Assembly: GCF_020382885.2 (NCBI RefSeq)
Contig: NC_058495.1
Span: 5,759,627-5,823,626 of the forward strand
Source of the DNA: Scatophagus argus
Taxonomy: Eukaryota; Chordata; Actinopteri; Scatophagidae
Length of the DNA stretch: 64,000 bases
Direction of reading: 5' to 3'
A program made the position numbers and the translations under genes. The notes beneath the pieces are model-generated. The model searched no databases. It was not told where the DNA came from and saw nothing but the letters and a program-made list of their open reading frames with translations. Positions 12,701 through 24,407 of the stretch are shown piece after piece. The number at the start of each line of letters is the position of its first letter. The first letter of the stretch is position 1.

Positions 12701-14568
12701 TTGTTAAGCAAAAGTGGGTCGGGGAACAAGTATGGAATACTTAAGATTTAACTGAACAACATGAACACAAGGTCAAAAAGAGCTTGGGAGAAATAAAGCA
12801 AGAAAATAAGATCTTTCTTTTAGAACAAAGTGATAAAGGCAAAAAATAATAATCTTTGTGATTGCCAGAGGACACTCTTGAAAAGCATTCATTTGCAACT
12901 ACTTTTATATGCATGTATGGATAAGAACCATATGTTTGAGGTGATGAGGACCCTGATAAAAAATTCAAGTCCCTTAGTTTGAGGTGAGGTATATGAAAAA
13001 TTCATCAACCTATTCTAAATTTAGACTTTTAGAATTGGGAAAAAAAACAAAAACAAATGAAATCTGAATATAACAATCTCACCAGCCTGTGTACCTGAAT
13101 TTATCATCCACTTCACTTTCACTTAACAAAAATTACCTTTTAGTGTCAGAGTTGCTCATGATGCCTGAGAGATGCAGTGTTTGTCTTATCAAGTAAAGAA
13201 TGCACCATGATACTGGTACTGACTTGTGAATATATTTAATTAGTAATGTATGAAAATGAATCCAGACCTGTGACCAATTACAGCTCTCTGAATCAGAGAA
13301 AACCCACATGCAAAAATAAAAAGGATAAAAAGTGCTCAAAATTTGTCAAAAATTAAGTAGAGACTAAGTGTGGACACTAAAAACAGTAACCAGGGAGGCA
13401 TTTTCTTGTTTATATATTAATAATTCTGTCAAACAAATATTTTATAAACAAAACAATCTCAAACTAAATTTAGCAGCTGTTCAGGAGCTCAGGTGTATCT
13501 TGCAACCTTCAAAAGCTGATGGATTTTGCCAAGTCTTAATTAAACTGTAGATGTTTATATTAATTTTTTCCTGAGCACTAAACTTAGTGCTTACCTTAGA
13601 ACTGAGAATTTTGGGAGAATTCATTATTATCCATTCAGAAATCCATTAAAAATGAATATAACATTCACATCTGTTTGTGTGTCTTATTTCAGTATTTATA
13701 GAAGTGTTAGCAAATAGTTGTGTAAATTGTTTGCCCGTCCTTTTGACTTTATGAAACTCAGCTGTGAAGTACAAAATACTTTCTATGCAAATGCTGACAG
13801 ATGAATATTTAACATGGTTATTTATAAAACACGGCAATGCACAACGCAATGAAGCAGGTGAAGGAGAATCACTGTCAGTGTCCACAGAGCGTACAGCTGG
13901 CCAGTGGCAGGCCGCCACAGGGCAGGCTAAAGACAGTTTATACTGAAGCAGGGCAGCTAACAGTGTTATGTGAGCTTAGAATTGTATCTGATGTTGCTCA
14001 AGGATACTTTGGCAAAACACACAGGCTGTTTGTAGTGACTGAACCTTTTCATTGTATTGAAGCTAACTACCCTTCATCTGCAATGCCCATATGCTACATT
14101 GTACTGACAGTAAATCAATCCTGGAGGGAGAAAAAAAATAATAATCCCATCTTTCTTTCTGGTCACTTACAAGGCCTGCTAATCAAATTAGCCTTAATTG
14201 GATCTAATTTGATGTCATTCATTTGCTAACCAGCCAGGCGTTGCATTTCAACATCTCTGTGGGAGAAATGGGATTCATCTCATTGTGAAAACACGTGTAA
14301 AGCTTCAACATCTACCACTATGTTTTGGACAGCAGGTTAGTTAGAGATCAGATGTAAACTTTGCTTTGTTTTCTCCAATACTGTGTTGTTCTACATCTGT
14401 ATCAGCCCACAGACCCGTGGGAGCCCCTGCTGGCCAACACAACCACTGTTTGAGACAAGTAAAATCAAGAGGCTCTCCCTAAGGCCAAGGAAAATGGATA
14501 TTGATCTGGAGCCATGACTAAATGGATTAAATTACAGAGTAGTGTTCATAGCAGGGCAGTAGAGAGAA

Positions 14569-14640
14569 TAAGATGAGAGGGAGGAGGAGATATAGAATAT
14601 AGATAGAGGGAGAGACAAAAGAAAGAAGAACAAGGAGGTA
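14569..14640 (+). repeat. Polypurine tract
   Basis: A low-complexity purine-rich stretch (GAGAGAATAAGATGAGAGGG onwards) of about 70 bases. Confidence 0.6.
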
Positions 14641-17600
14641 TTGAAAGAGTCTACCAAAGTCTTTGCTTTGCAAGCCACTTTCTTTCTCTTTGATTCTTTC
14701 CATCAATAGCCCACCCAGCAGCGCTGTCCAATCATACTATACTCCTAGGCATCATCCAGGTCTTTATGTAGTTATGAGCCAATTGGCTTTGGAGGAATTG
14801 GCAGTCGGGGAGATTATCACTTCCCATTCAACCAAGGCCGTCGAGTAGTAATGATGCCAACTGCATGCTGGGATAAAAAGAAAATGCCTGCGATGAATGC
14901 AGAACTCAAATGATCCTTCAGAGAGTGTAAATGCGAGCAGATCTGGTCAGCTAGCAGTCATAGTCAGACCTGTTTGGTATAAACAGTTAATCAATCAGCT
15001 GTCCTTCCTCATGGCCTTGCTGATGGGCCTGGGGGCCTCAGAGAATTGCTTCCTGAGTGCCTCTTCTGTGAACCCTGAGGGCTGATATTAGGTGCAGGCG
15101 TTCACATGCTTAACAGGAATATCAAAGAGGTTAGTCTCAACTGTACTGTAAAAATGAAAAAGTCAAGTCAATTTCAAAACAACAAAATTAAACAATTTTT
15201 ATATTACAGAATTTAACCAAGTTCGGTCTTTAACTTCATCTAACTTTGAAGATGAAAGTTCCATACAGAACAAATCCTAAACTTAAATTAAATTTAAAAC
15301 TAACTATAACTAACTATACCGGATTATCTATGTCACTAAATTCATTGGGTTTTAGAAATGGAGCCTTTCTCCATTGTGTGAGGAAACCATGAAAGTAACA
15401 ATAATGATTATGATGTGATTTGAGATGATTGCTAAGCCATTAAAGGATGGGTTCACATTCATTTTTTTCAAGTGTGTCTTTAGACAGTATGTACATTGAT
15501 ACTGTTTGCTTGTTGTAATCATTCCTCCTGTTCACATTGGCCATTGGGAAATCCCATTGAAACATGTAATAATAAGGTACGTGATGGAAGACAAACTCCA
15601 CAGTTCTCATTCTGTACAAAAATACACCACAAAATGTATAGCCAAATATGACAGGATGTTTCAGCAGTCTGAGTTAATAAAATCCCATGGGCATAGAGAC
15701 AGTAACACAAAATAGAAATTCTGTGATGAAATGACAGTAACTTTGGAAGATACCCACTACATTTGCCTAACTCGAGCTGCAGACGCTTAAAATAAACTTC
15801 AGATTGAATATATTTTTGCACAAAATGAGGACTGTCAATTTTAAAGTCAACTTGTCTTTAAAGTCTTTTAGCATTGCAAATGATGTTTGTACAGACCGAG
15901 TTTTGTAATGTATTACTGAACCGATGGTAGTGTGAATAAACACGTCAAGCTGTGTAAACGGTGATGCATTTTCTAACTGTGTTTTTGAATGCCAATACCA
16001 CTGCTTAGCTTCAGAAATAATGAACTACATGGTCTGTGCCTACGAATCTTTCAGCTCTCGATTCTAAATTCTATAATTGGAGTAATTTTAAATTCTCTCA
16101 GATTTTTCCATATCCATATAATAAATAGTAGAGGTGGGTGGAGCTGAGGCAAGCTGGGTGGTGGCTAAAAGCTGCCAAGCTAGCTAAGACTAATAAACTG
16201 GGTTATTTCTGTGTTCTCACACACACACTGTAAAATAGAGTTTACAGTATAGTTTCACACAGAATGTAAAGCAAATTTTCACCTTGCGTTATACACATTA
16301 GAGTTAGATCATGCAATCATTTGTGTTTATTCACATTTCTTGCATGTATTTGAGTGTGGGTTTATTCACAAACAAACAAACAAAAAATCAAAAGCTTCTA
16401 AATGATTTAATTTGATGGGGAAAGTGGATTAATGAACTGGACAGACTGGACTACTCATCATTCATGAATAATTAAACTTGGTTTAAAACTCACAAATCCA
16501 TCCAATCACATTCTGTTAATAATAAAAGATAGTGATTTTAATTATGAGATTTTACAACATCTGGTATGACGTAAACATGGAGTGAACCTTTTCACAAGTA
16601 AATATGTGAATTTCCTAACAGCTTATTGTCCTCATTTATACCAAAACAAGTTAGTGTATTTACAGAGTAGCACATAGTAAGAGAAACATCAATGAAATGC
16701 TCCCAAAAGATCATTTCTCATGCTATTGTTGAAAATGCATGAATAAGTTCTTTCAGAAGCTGGTTTTCCTCATCTACCATTCCAAATATCTGTTCAAGCC
16801 CTACTGAGTCTGCTCATAGAGTGGTTCCCCTCCTGGAAGATTTTTTATAAATACACATTTATCATGATCGAGGCTTACTTCCTCAACTCCTTAGCTCAAA
16901 TCATAAACACTTTTTCCCACTCCACTTCATTCCCTTTGGGCAATACTCCACTTCATGGACTAGATTGAATATTCATAAAGACTCTTCCGATTTCAGATCA
17001 CACATGGGCATCCGCCTGTGCTCGACATATGCATGAAATGTGCATTAACATGGTTTTATTCCTGTCTTACTGAAGTGGAGAGTGGTTGTTTATGGGACAC
17101 TTAATGGAATCCATCCCTTTGAGTGGCCATCAGATTGCTTGTGATCTACTAAAGTCTCTTTGAAGAGCACAACTTACAACATGCATGACTGACAGCCACC
17201 AAAAGTTATCTGATGTGGTGCACAGCACTAAAACAGTTTGGCCTGTCATTGTAGTGCTTTCCCTCTGCAAGTATATAAATTCGCAAACACAGCGTGAAGA
17301 ATATGGATATTGCCTTCAACAAATTTGTCTTTTTATATGTAGCCTAAAAATTTCCTAAACCATAAAGCCACAAAAATGTCCTCCGGGAGTGTGAGATACA
17401 AAGAAATTTGACAGTCTGCAGAAACACATAATCAGTCACTGCACATCATCCCAGTGTCATGGAAAGCATCACAACTCTCTAGCTCCATCTGTTGAGACAT
17501 TTTCATTATGGACAGATATCTGTGTGTGGACACAGAAGTTACAATCCACCTAGAGGAAAATGCTGAGTTCTTGCAAGGCATTGTAGACACAAATGTCAGC

Positions 17601-17782
17601 CAAGATAATGACTCACTAGCAGCCACAGATTCTTATGTAACGACTGTAATTCCTCAAAGATGCATGACTGAATAAACTAATGAGGGCTGGGTCAACTTTC
17701 TCTTTTCTCTTGTGAGACAAGACTTTAAACATCTGCCTGTGTTCTATATCTTCTTTTATCATTCAGGATTTTAAGAGGGTGA

Positions 17783-17957
17783 TGCTTATCCCAGAATGCA
17801 CTGGACAGTGCACAGTCTATCACAGGGCTGACACACTTGATAAACACATTCACACCTTCAGGCGGAGAGAACATGTCAGATCCACTCAGGAAAAGCCCAG
17901 GTGGCTGGAAAGGGTTCAAATCGAGGATCTCTTTGCTGCCCAGCCACAGTGCTAACC
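17783..17957 (-). mobile_element. SINE-like repeat, degenerate reverse copy
   Basis: Read on the minus strand, this begins with a tRNA-like head (TGGTTAGCACTGTGG, then a box-B-like GATTTGAACCC) and continues into the 'ggagaaacatg...' and 'gtgaatgtg...gtcagccctg' blocks seen in the intact copy at 33537-33891. It is diverged and internally deleted. Confidence 0.5.
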
Positions 17958-18240
17958 AGTGATGAAATGTAACTGGGTGCAAATTACTCAAATACCATAA
18001 TAAATACAATTTTGAGGTACTTGTACTTCACTTGAGTACTTCAATTTTGTGCTACCTAAAATTTATACTTCACTGCATGTTGGAGGCAAATATTGTATTT
18101 TTTACTCCGCTACATTTATTTTTTAACTTCAGTTACTTTTCAGATGTGTAACCAATCAGATAGTGTTGTGGCTTGAATACTGAGACCACTGAGTGGTGAC
18201 TTGGGACAGTGGATGCTTCATCAGAGCCAAAGTAATGTAT
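17958..18240 (-). repeat. Dispersed teleost repeat, family B, reverse copy
   Basis: It carries the blocks 'aattttgaggtacttgtact' and 'tattttttactccgctacat', typical of a family common in fish genomes. The same blocks occur in the opposite orientation at 23264-23664 and, for the other end of the unit, at 42356-42600. No coding capacity is seen. Confidence 0.6.
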
Positions 18241-19014
18241 TTTAAATTTTGTCTGCAACCGGACATTAAAAAAATCCTACTAATTGTACCACAGATAATT
18301 AGGAAAAAAAGCAAAACATGGACTGATTATTGGCCAAGGTTGATATATTTGAGCTTTGGACTATTCTAACAAAACAAGACACTTGAAGATACCAAATTGG
18401 TTATTGTTTTCTACTATGGTCTCTATTAATCACTAACAAAAACAGTCATTAGTCGCAGCACTATTCTGAACACACGCGTTCCACACCTTGTAATTTTGTT
18501 GTCAACAGTTAAAGAACTGCCAGCTAGAAACTTTAATTTAAGCCTCATCTCTTAAATTTTAACAGCATCAACAACTAAATGTGTCAGCAGATACACTGAC
18601 ATCTTCTTACCTTACCCGATTAATATGCCAAACCTGTAAGCAAACAAGTCCCATTCATTTCTCTTTTATATCCGGTTTGCTCTGCTAGCTCCTGGAGGAA
18701 ATGTCTGGCTCTTTGGCTGCCAAATGCTCTGCTATCTTCACCAGTTAGTCACTGACTGTGCCTGTCTGCAGTTTGGTGCCGAACTGGTAGTGCGCAGTCA
18801 GCTTTTTGAGCTTTGTTACTTAAAAACATACTTCTGCTGTGTCTTGGAAACAATGCTGATGAAAGTAGTGAGAGTAAAACACTCACCTGAAAATAATGAC
18901 GTGTAAGAACTTCAACCCAACTAGAGGTTGAATAAGCCAAAATGTGTGTTAATGGCAGGCCTTTAATGCCTTAAAAATGAATTTTGTTGAGATGGAATAT
19001 AATCTGAGAGAGAA

Positions 19015-19463
19015 ATTGTTGGAATCAGAGTTTTATTTATAAAAGCAATGCACTGAAATACAAAGCAAGTAAAACCTTAAGAAAAGCAAAAGCAAAACAA
19101 AACAAAACAAAAAAAAACAAAGTAACAAATATTGTCAATTCAAACACCCTCTTTAAATGTGCATGCTGAACAGCTGGTCAAAGTGAGACAAGATATTTCA
19201 AACTTGACACCAACACAAGAGAGGACATTGGAAAGAAAATAAAACAGGGATCTAAAATGAATTCTGATACGGTGTATAGTAATAAATACTACAATTCTGG
19301 CAGAAAATAACGTAATTATACAAAAATGACATAATTACATCAAGAACTGCAGGTTCAAGTTGGAAGGGGTTGAGGGAATCTCTAAAGTTGCATTGATAAA
19401 TCCAAGTGTTCTCACTAGACAGTCTGTTCATGGCAACACGGAACGGAGAAGATCCACTTGCTC
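19015..19463 (-). other. snrpc: snrpc 3' UTR with poly(A) signal
   Basis: Minus-strand sequence after the TAA. An AATAAA signal lies at plus 19032-19037 (TTTATT), about 430 bases after the stop, so cleavage is expected near 19015. The extent is inferred from the signal alone. Confidence 0.55.
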
Positions 19464-22400
19464 TTATCTGTCTGGTCGCATCATTCCCGGCCTGACTGGC
19501 GGCATCATCATCGGTCGAGGATGACGCATCATGTGAGGTGGTCCTGGCATCATCTGCATGGGTCCTCCCATCGGTGGCCTCATGCCTCCTGAATGTGACA
19601 GTGAAAGGATTTGCAGCTTTAGGTTCTGATTTGTGGCAACAGCTTTACACAGACAATCAAATCGGTGCATTTAAAACTCACTGGGAATAATCTTATAAAC
19701 ATCGTATGCCTCCTCTTTATTCAGATATTAAATAATGTGACATGGGAATAATTTACCCTTTTCTCTTTAAGATTTCTGTGCAAATTTCATTGGCTTAAGG
19801 CTGAAGTACATTAGAGCTGCTGCTAGCAATTATGTATGATTAAAATGAAAATTCTTTTAAGTAACTTATCAATTAATCTATAAAATGTCCATAAAATTTT
19901 CAAGTTGACAGTCCAAAACTAAAAATGTTCAATGTACAGTGAATTAAAAACATTCTGACTATGATTTCCATGTTGATTTGATATTATTTGACTGACTAAA
20001 TAAAAAAAAATTATAATTCATCTATCAAAGGGACATACTGGGCGAACAGGATTATTCTGATAACTACTTTATGAACAAGAAACAGAAAGCCACCCACTAA
20101 AAAAAAAGAACTCATAAGACATGAAAGCCTGTGTGGCCAACAGTCTGCCCAATACCTGCCATTGCCAACAGCTGACTGAACTGCTGCAGTCTGGTCTAAT
20201 ATAAAGTGATAGCAAAGGCTTCTTTCATTCTATAACAATCTTATCTGGATCGTCTTAAATACATTCAGTTTCTGAAGCAATCTGAATGTTACATAATCTA
20301 AATCAGGAATCAGTGGAACTTTATCAAAGAAAGATGTTCCTCACCGGGCCCACCTGGCATCATTCCATGTGGGGGAGGCCCCATCATGGGCATCATGGGT
20401 GGACCTCCCATGGGGGGCGTTGGTAGCATGCCTGGACGAGGAGGACCACCTGTATCATAAACAGCAAATGTTAAGTGAACAATCAATGCTAAAACAGCGT
20501 ACTATATACATAGGAACTACATCAGATTCACACAGATCACAGTGAAGTACGTTATATTTTCAGAACTGAATTAGCACCGACTTCTGACTAAACAGAAACT
20601 AAACTAATGCAGGTTGTTAAAAACAGTCCATGTAGCCATCTGTACCTAATAAACTAGGAACTGAGTGTATTTTTGCTGGTTTTTGTTTAGCCAATAAATA
20701 GTGACTCAGCTTTATGAAGCTGGATATAAACAGTAATTTGCAGTTTACATTCAATTTGATCCTGTTTTAGCAGTCATCGTCAGAACACATCAATAAAGTT
20801 GGTTAGCACAATGTTACAACAAAAAGGAGTCAAGGAAGACAGGCTGAAAAACATAAGAATTTTCCAACAGGTTTCTACAGGTTATCATTTTATTATCTGC
20901 AGTGGTGAGATAGTTCAGCAGTTCAGGTACAAAGTTTATCAATTTAAATTGGTTGTTGGTTGTAATCCTATAGAAATGTAAGTGCATAGTTTTGTTTATT
21001 CTAATGAAATTCATTTCAGCAGTCTGTAGTTTGGAGCAAACTGCTGAAAGTCTTTTCCTGTTGAGAATGAATCTAACCATCAAGATCCAACGTGAACATT
21101 ACAGTTAGTTAATCAAATTAGTGCAGCGTGAAAACTGAGGCGCTCACCTGGGGGAGGGCCACCAGGGAACGGCGTGGGAGGAATCTTTCCTTGTTGAAAG
21201 GCAGCAGCTGATGGGAGAAAAGACAAAACATTCAGACATAAACAAAGACACAAATACTGCATGTGCAGTACACAATGTTTTCTATTCTTTTTCATGTTCG
21301 TAAAGAACTATTTTAAGCCTCTTTCACAGTGTTTGTATGGAGTACAATCAGCACAAACTGCAACACAGGGAGTACAACTTGTTTTTTTCTAACAATGTCA
21401 CTGTGCACTGCAACATTAAGAATTTGGGGTGAGGTTGCTTTAAAAAAAAAAAAAAAAAAACAAACCTGTCATTTTAGCGTCCTTTACATACACAAAGGAC
21501 ATGTAGTTATCTTTTTCTTTTTGTAAGTTCTTTATATTGTATAACCAACTGAATTCCTTTATACACTAAATTCCTCCACTGTGGATTAATGATTTGTAAT
21601 CTGAGAGGGGGCCCACTAAGCTAAGCACACGTCTATACCTTGTGTGGGTTGCGTAACAGGCTTTACTAAAACTCCTTGCTGAATGTCTATCTAACCAGGG
21701 TAGTATGTATGGGGAAAAAATCAGGGTGTGAACTGAAGTGTGAATGGTTGACTGTACAGAAAGAAGAAGAAATCAACTTTCCTAGAGAACAGACACCTTA
21801 TGAATCGGTGGGAAAATATCTTTAAAAGCAAACGCGGTAGCTTAGTACTTTTAGATTCACTCACAGCCATGTTTCCAAGATAAGTAAGAAAATAATTTAC
21901 TTGTTTTATCGATCAGGCTCTGAGCCTGTTCTTCCATCCATTTCTGATAGTAGTCTTTCACATTTTCTTTGTGTTTTCGGCCACTGCAGTGGGTCTTCCT
22001 CACTGATGGCTGGAACAGAAATAGAACAAATTAGAAGATATTTAACAGGAGCACAGTACTCCAGAAACAGATCTTTTCATCCTTTTCGAAATGTTATTTA
22101 CACACAAAGACAACTTACCGAATCGTGTGTAAGGTAGGTATCACAGTAATCACAGTAAAACCTGTGGGGTGTTAATAAACAATAAATGTAAAAGACTGAA
22201 AAGTGCAGGGTTGTAGACATGACCTCCCCAAAACTGTATACTTTAATTTAGAGCTGGGACATTTATCTGAGACGTCAAACACTATAGTTTTCTGTTCAGC
22301 ACAGCAGAATACTTTTGTCTTTTGCAAGCAGAATATATTTATATTTAAAAGCATTTAAAAATGTACAATGGTATTTCTTGTTATACCGCTCAAAGTTCTT

Positions 22401-22920
22401 AACTTTATTCGTTACTTATTTTATAATGATGCGTTGTTCTCCGCAATTATGGCTCCAGTCACTACGTCAACCTTAGAGGTAAAATGATGTTAATGTGGTT
22501 ACAAGGTGGTTTATTATTCCTGAAAAATAATAAAAACCGCCTTCCTGAGTCACAAGTCGGAGCCATCGTTACCAAGTCATGTCTAACGCGAAAGCGCCAC
22601 CGCAGACCCACTTTAAAAAGATAGCTCTTTTGAGTTCTTAACAATACGCAAAATAGCGGACTCTAGCATTCATATCACATTGCTGTATTTGTCCTTAGCC
22701 GGTTATAGTTATGTTAACGTCGAGCGTTCAGCAAATAGACGCAGCCCAAACAAAGCTCAGAGGTTCATCTGAAAAAACTGGTCTGTTTCATTAGCTTTCG
22801 AAGTATTTTTTACCGTCTTTCGTTGTTCAATAGATATACAAACAAGAATTATTTTCACTGAAATGTGGAAATCAGAGATTAAGAATTACAAAGAGATAAA
22901 ATCTGAACATACTTAGGCAT
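19464..22920 (-). CDS. snrpc: U1 small nuclear ribonucleoprotein C (U1-C), 6 exons
   Basis: U1-C is a subunit of the U1 snRNP in the nucleus. It stabilises pairing of U1 snRNA with the 5' splice site. The coding exons are 22913-22920, 22119-22161, 21901-22009, 21148-21207, 20345-20449 and 19464-19588, all with GT/AG borders and consistent phase, giving 450 nt or 149 aa (human 159). The N-terminus [20 protein letters not shown] carries the U1-type C2H2 zinc finger with Cys6, Cys9, His24 and His30. A helix (about 31-60) follows, ending near [20 protein letters not shown]. The C-terminal half is rich in Pro, Gly and Met ([20 protein letters not shown]) and ends GMMRPDR. The first coding exon holds only eight bases (ATGCCTAA). 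It is transcribed away from ilrun. The identity is very secure. Confidence 0.97.
20635..20670 (+). repeat. Short dispersed-repeat fragment in a snrpc intron
   Basis: TGTACCTAATAAACTAGGAA followed by CTGAGTGTAT resembles the end of a widespread fish interspersed repeat ('tacctaataaagtggccactgagtgtat' type). The fragment is too short to classify. Confidence 0.35.
21441..21460 (+). repeat. Poly(A) run in a snrpc intron
   Basis: About 18 uninterrupted A bases between snrpc coding exons 3 and 4. Confidence 0.9.
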
Positions 22921-22946
22921 GATCCACAGCCACCTCCGCCGAGAGC

Positions 22947-22958
22947 GCGCTTCCGGTG
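22947..22958 (-). promoter_or_regulatory. ETS-type site in the snrpc promoter
   Basis: The minus strand reads CACCGGAAGCGC about 27 bases upstream of the snrpc ATG, a good match to the GABPA/ELK ETS consensus typical of TATA-less housekeeping promoters. The surrounding bases (22930-22960) are locally GC-rich. The 5' UTR must be short if this site is promoter-proximal. Confidence 0.5.
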
Positions 22959-24200
22959 TTCCCGATAAGGGTTCCCACCAGATATAATACCAACCAACAC
23001 TGTTCCGCCTGGAAATGACTGGAAATCGCCAAGTTTGTTTTGTACGCGTTTTGGCCAAAATAAAATATGATAAAAACAGTGGACCATTATTAAATTAAGA
23101 TTTATTAAAATTTTGCTTGCTTTTAGTGTCTGTTATTCACTGTTTGAAGTTAAGCTTTGTTTGTATTCAAATTAAAGATCTTGCCCACTCTAAGTATCCC
23201 TTTCACGTATTTCATTTATTGCTACACAAAAGTTAAGCAAAGCAGAGCAAGCATACCATTGTAGAAGAAGTACCCTGTCTTTTACTGAGTGAAAGTTGCA
23301 AAGTACATAAGGATTATCAGCAAAATGTACTCAAAGTAAAACTAAAGAAGGCACCAGAATGGCCCCATCACAGATTTCGATGCTATTGGGTTGTTATTAC
23401 AGATGTATTACTATATAAGCAGTATTTTAATGTTGTAGCTGATCAAGGTTAAGTAAATTTTAATTTACCACTTTATATGCAAGAACACTTTTCATAAGAT
23501 CATCCATCCTTAATTGTAGACTGTAGATATCAAATAAAAGTAGTGGAGTAAAAAGTGGGATACAGTATTTCCCTCTGAAATGTGGTGGAGTAGAAGCAAA
23601 GATGACATGTAGTCAAAATACTCAAGCACGGTATCTGAGTAAGAGCATTACTTTCCACCAGACAATATAAAAGTAAACCTAAGAGGTACAGACAGGAACA
23701 CCACAACAGTTATATCAGCACTTCATAATTTATACATATCCACAAGGACAAACATCAGTAAAGAACAAATACCATTCACTTGAAAATCAAAGTTTCTTTT
23801 TCAGGCATGTGGGGAAAATTTAGATAGAATCAGAAAATGTTTGTTTTTAGTTGTAAAGTTAATGATTCCAAGAAGGGTCTGTCTGAGTAAAATGGTTAAA
23901 ATATTTATATATGGCACTGCGGAAATTTCATAACAAAACTTGGATTTCATTGATAAAATAAACAATTTTTATTTGAATTGTCTTACAGCTATGGATCGAT
24001 AATACCTTTACAAGTAACAGCTGAAAAATATCTGTACCTATATTACTGTTCTAATGATCCAACATTGGTATTTTGTAAATGCAGTAATTAATGAATAAAA
24101 AATATCGTATCTAATATGAAACTTGGGGCATATCAAGTCCAGAGCGGCAAATGGAACAACTTGGATTCATTGATAAACCAATGAAAAGGTTGCTGCAAAT
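22959..24200. other. Intergenic interval between divergent snrpc and ilrun
   Basis: About 1.2 kb. Apart from the promoter-proximal sites at each end, it contains only a dispersed repeat (23264-23664). No open frame or RNA gene is recognised. Confidence 0.6.
23264..23664 (+). repeat. Dispersed teleost repeat, family B, forward copy
   Basis: It contains 'attatcagcaaaatgtact', 'gtagtggagtaaaaagtggg', 'atttccctctgaaatgtggt' and ends 'cattactttccacca', in the standard order for this fish repeat family. It is the opposite orientation to the copy at 17958-18240. No protein is encoded. Confidence 0.6.
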
Positions 24201-24209
24201 AGCAACAGA

Positions 24210-24236
24210 TGACGTCGACGCCCACTAAGTGATTGG
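24210..24236 (+). promoter_or_regulatory. CRE-like palindrome and inverted CCAAT box, ilrun promoter
   Basis: TGACGTC at 24210-24216 is a CREB/ATF-type core, and ATTGG at 24232-24236 is an inverted CCAAT box. They lie about 170-200 bases upstream of the ilrun start codon, at the edge of the locally CpG-rich stretch 24200-24600. A further GTGACGTT half-site follows at about 24241. Function is inferred. Confidence 0.4.
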
Positions 24237-24290
24237 CGAAGGTGACGTTCTGGTTGTTGCAACGTCAAACATCGTCCCCCTGGTCGTGCC

Positions 24291-24358
24291 ATGCGCATTG
24301 AAGCTTGTTGTTGTTGAGCTTGGTTGTTATGGCTGGACAAGGCCTCGGACTAAATTGA
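24291..24358 (+). promoter_or_regulatory. Two short upstream ORFs in the ilrun leader
   Basis: ATG at 24291 opens an eight-codon frame (MRIEACCC) with stop ending at 24317. ATG at 24329 opens a nine-codon frame (MAGQGLGLN) with stop ending at 24358. Both end before the ilrun ATG at 24408. If transcription starts upstream of 24291 they could restrain translation of the main frame. The start site is not known. Confidence 0.35.
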
Positions 24359-24407
24359 GAGAGGACTCCCGTACCACCCCGTCTGTGTTACGGGACACCC
24401 GCCACCC

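Larger units (their letters stand above)
6635..19014. other. Intergenic region between anks1a and snrpc
   Basis: About 12 kb with no exon I can recognise on either strand. In mammals this interval would hold UHRF1BP1, TAF11 and the ankyrin-encoding 5' exons of ANKS1A; no ankyrin TPLHLAA-type exon or large UHRF1BP1-like open frame is seen. It contains a transposon-like element at 9035-9429, a dispersed repeat at 9520-9715, a CCA run at about 10709-10727, a purine-rich tract at about 14569-14640, a SINE-like fragment at 17783-17957 and another dispersed repeat at 17958-18240. The rest looks like unique AT-rich DNA. Confidence 0.6.
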
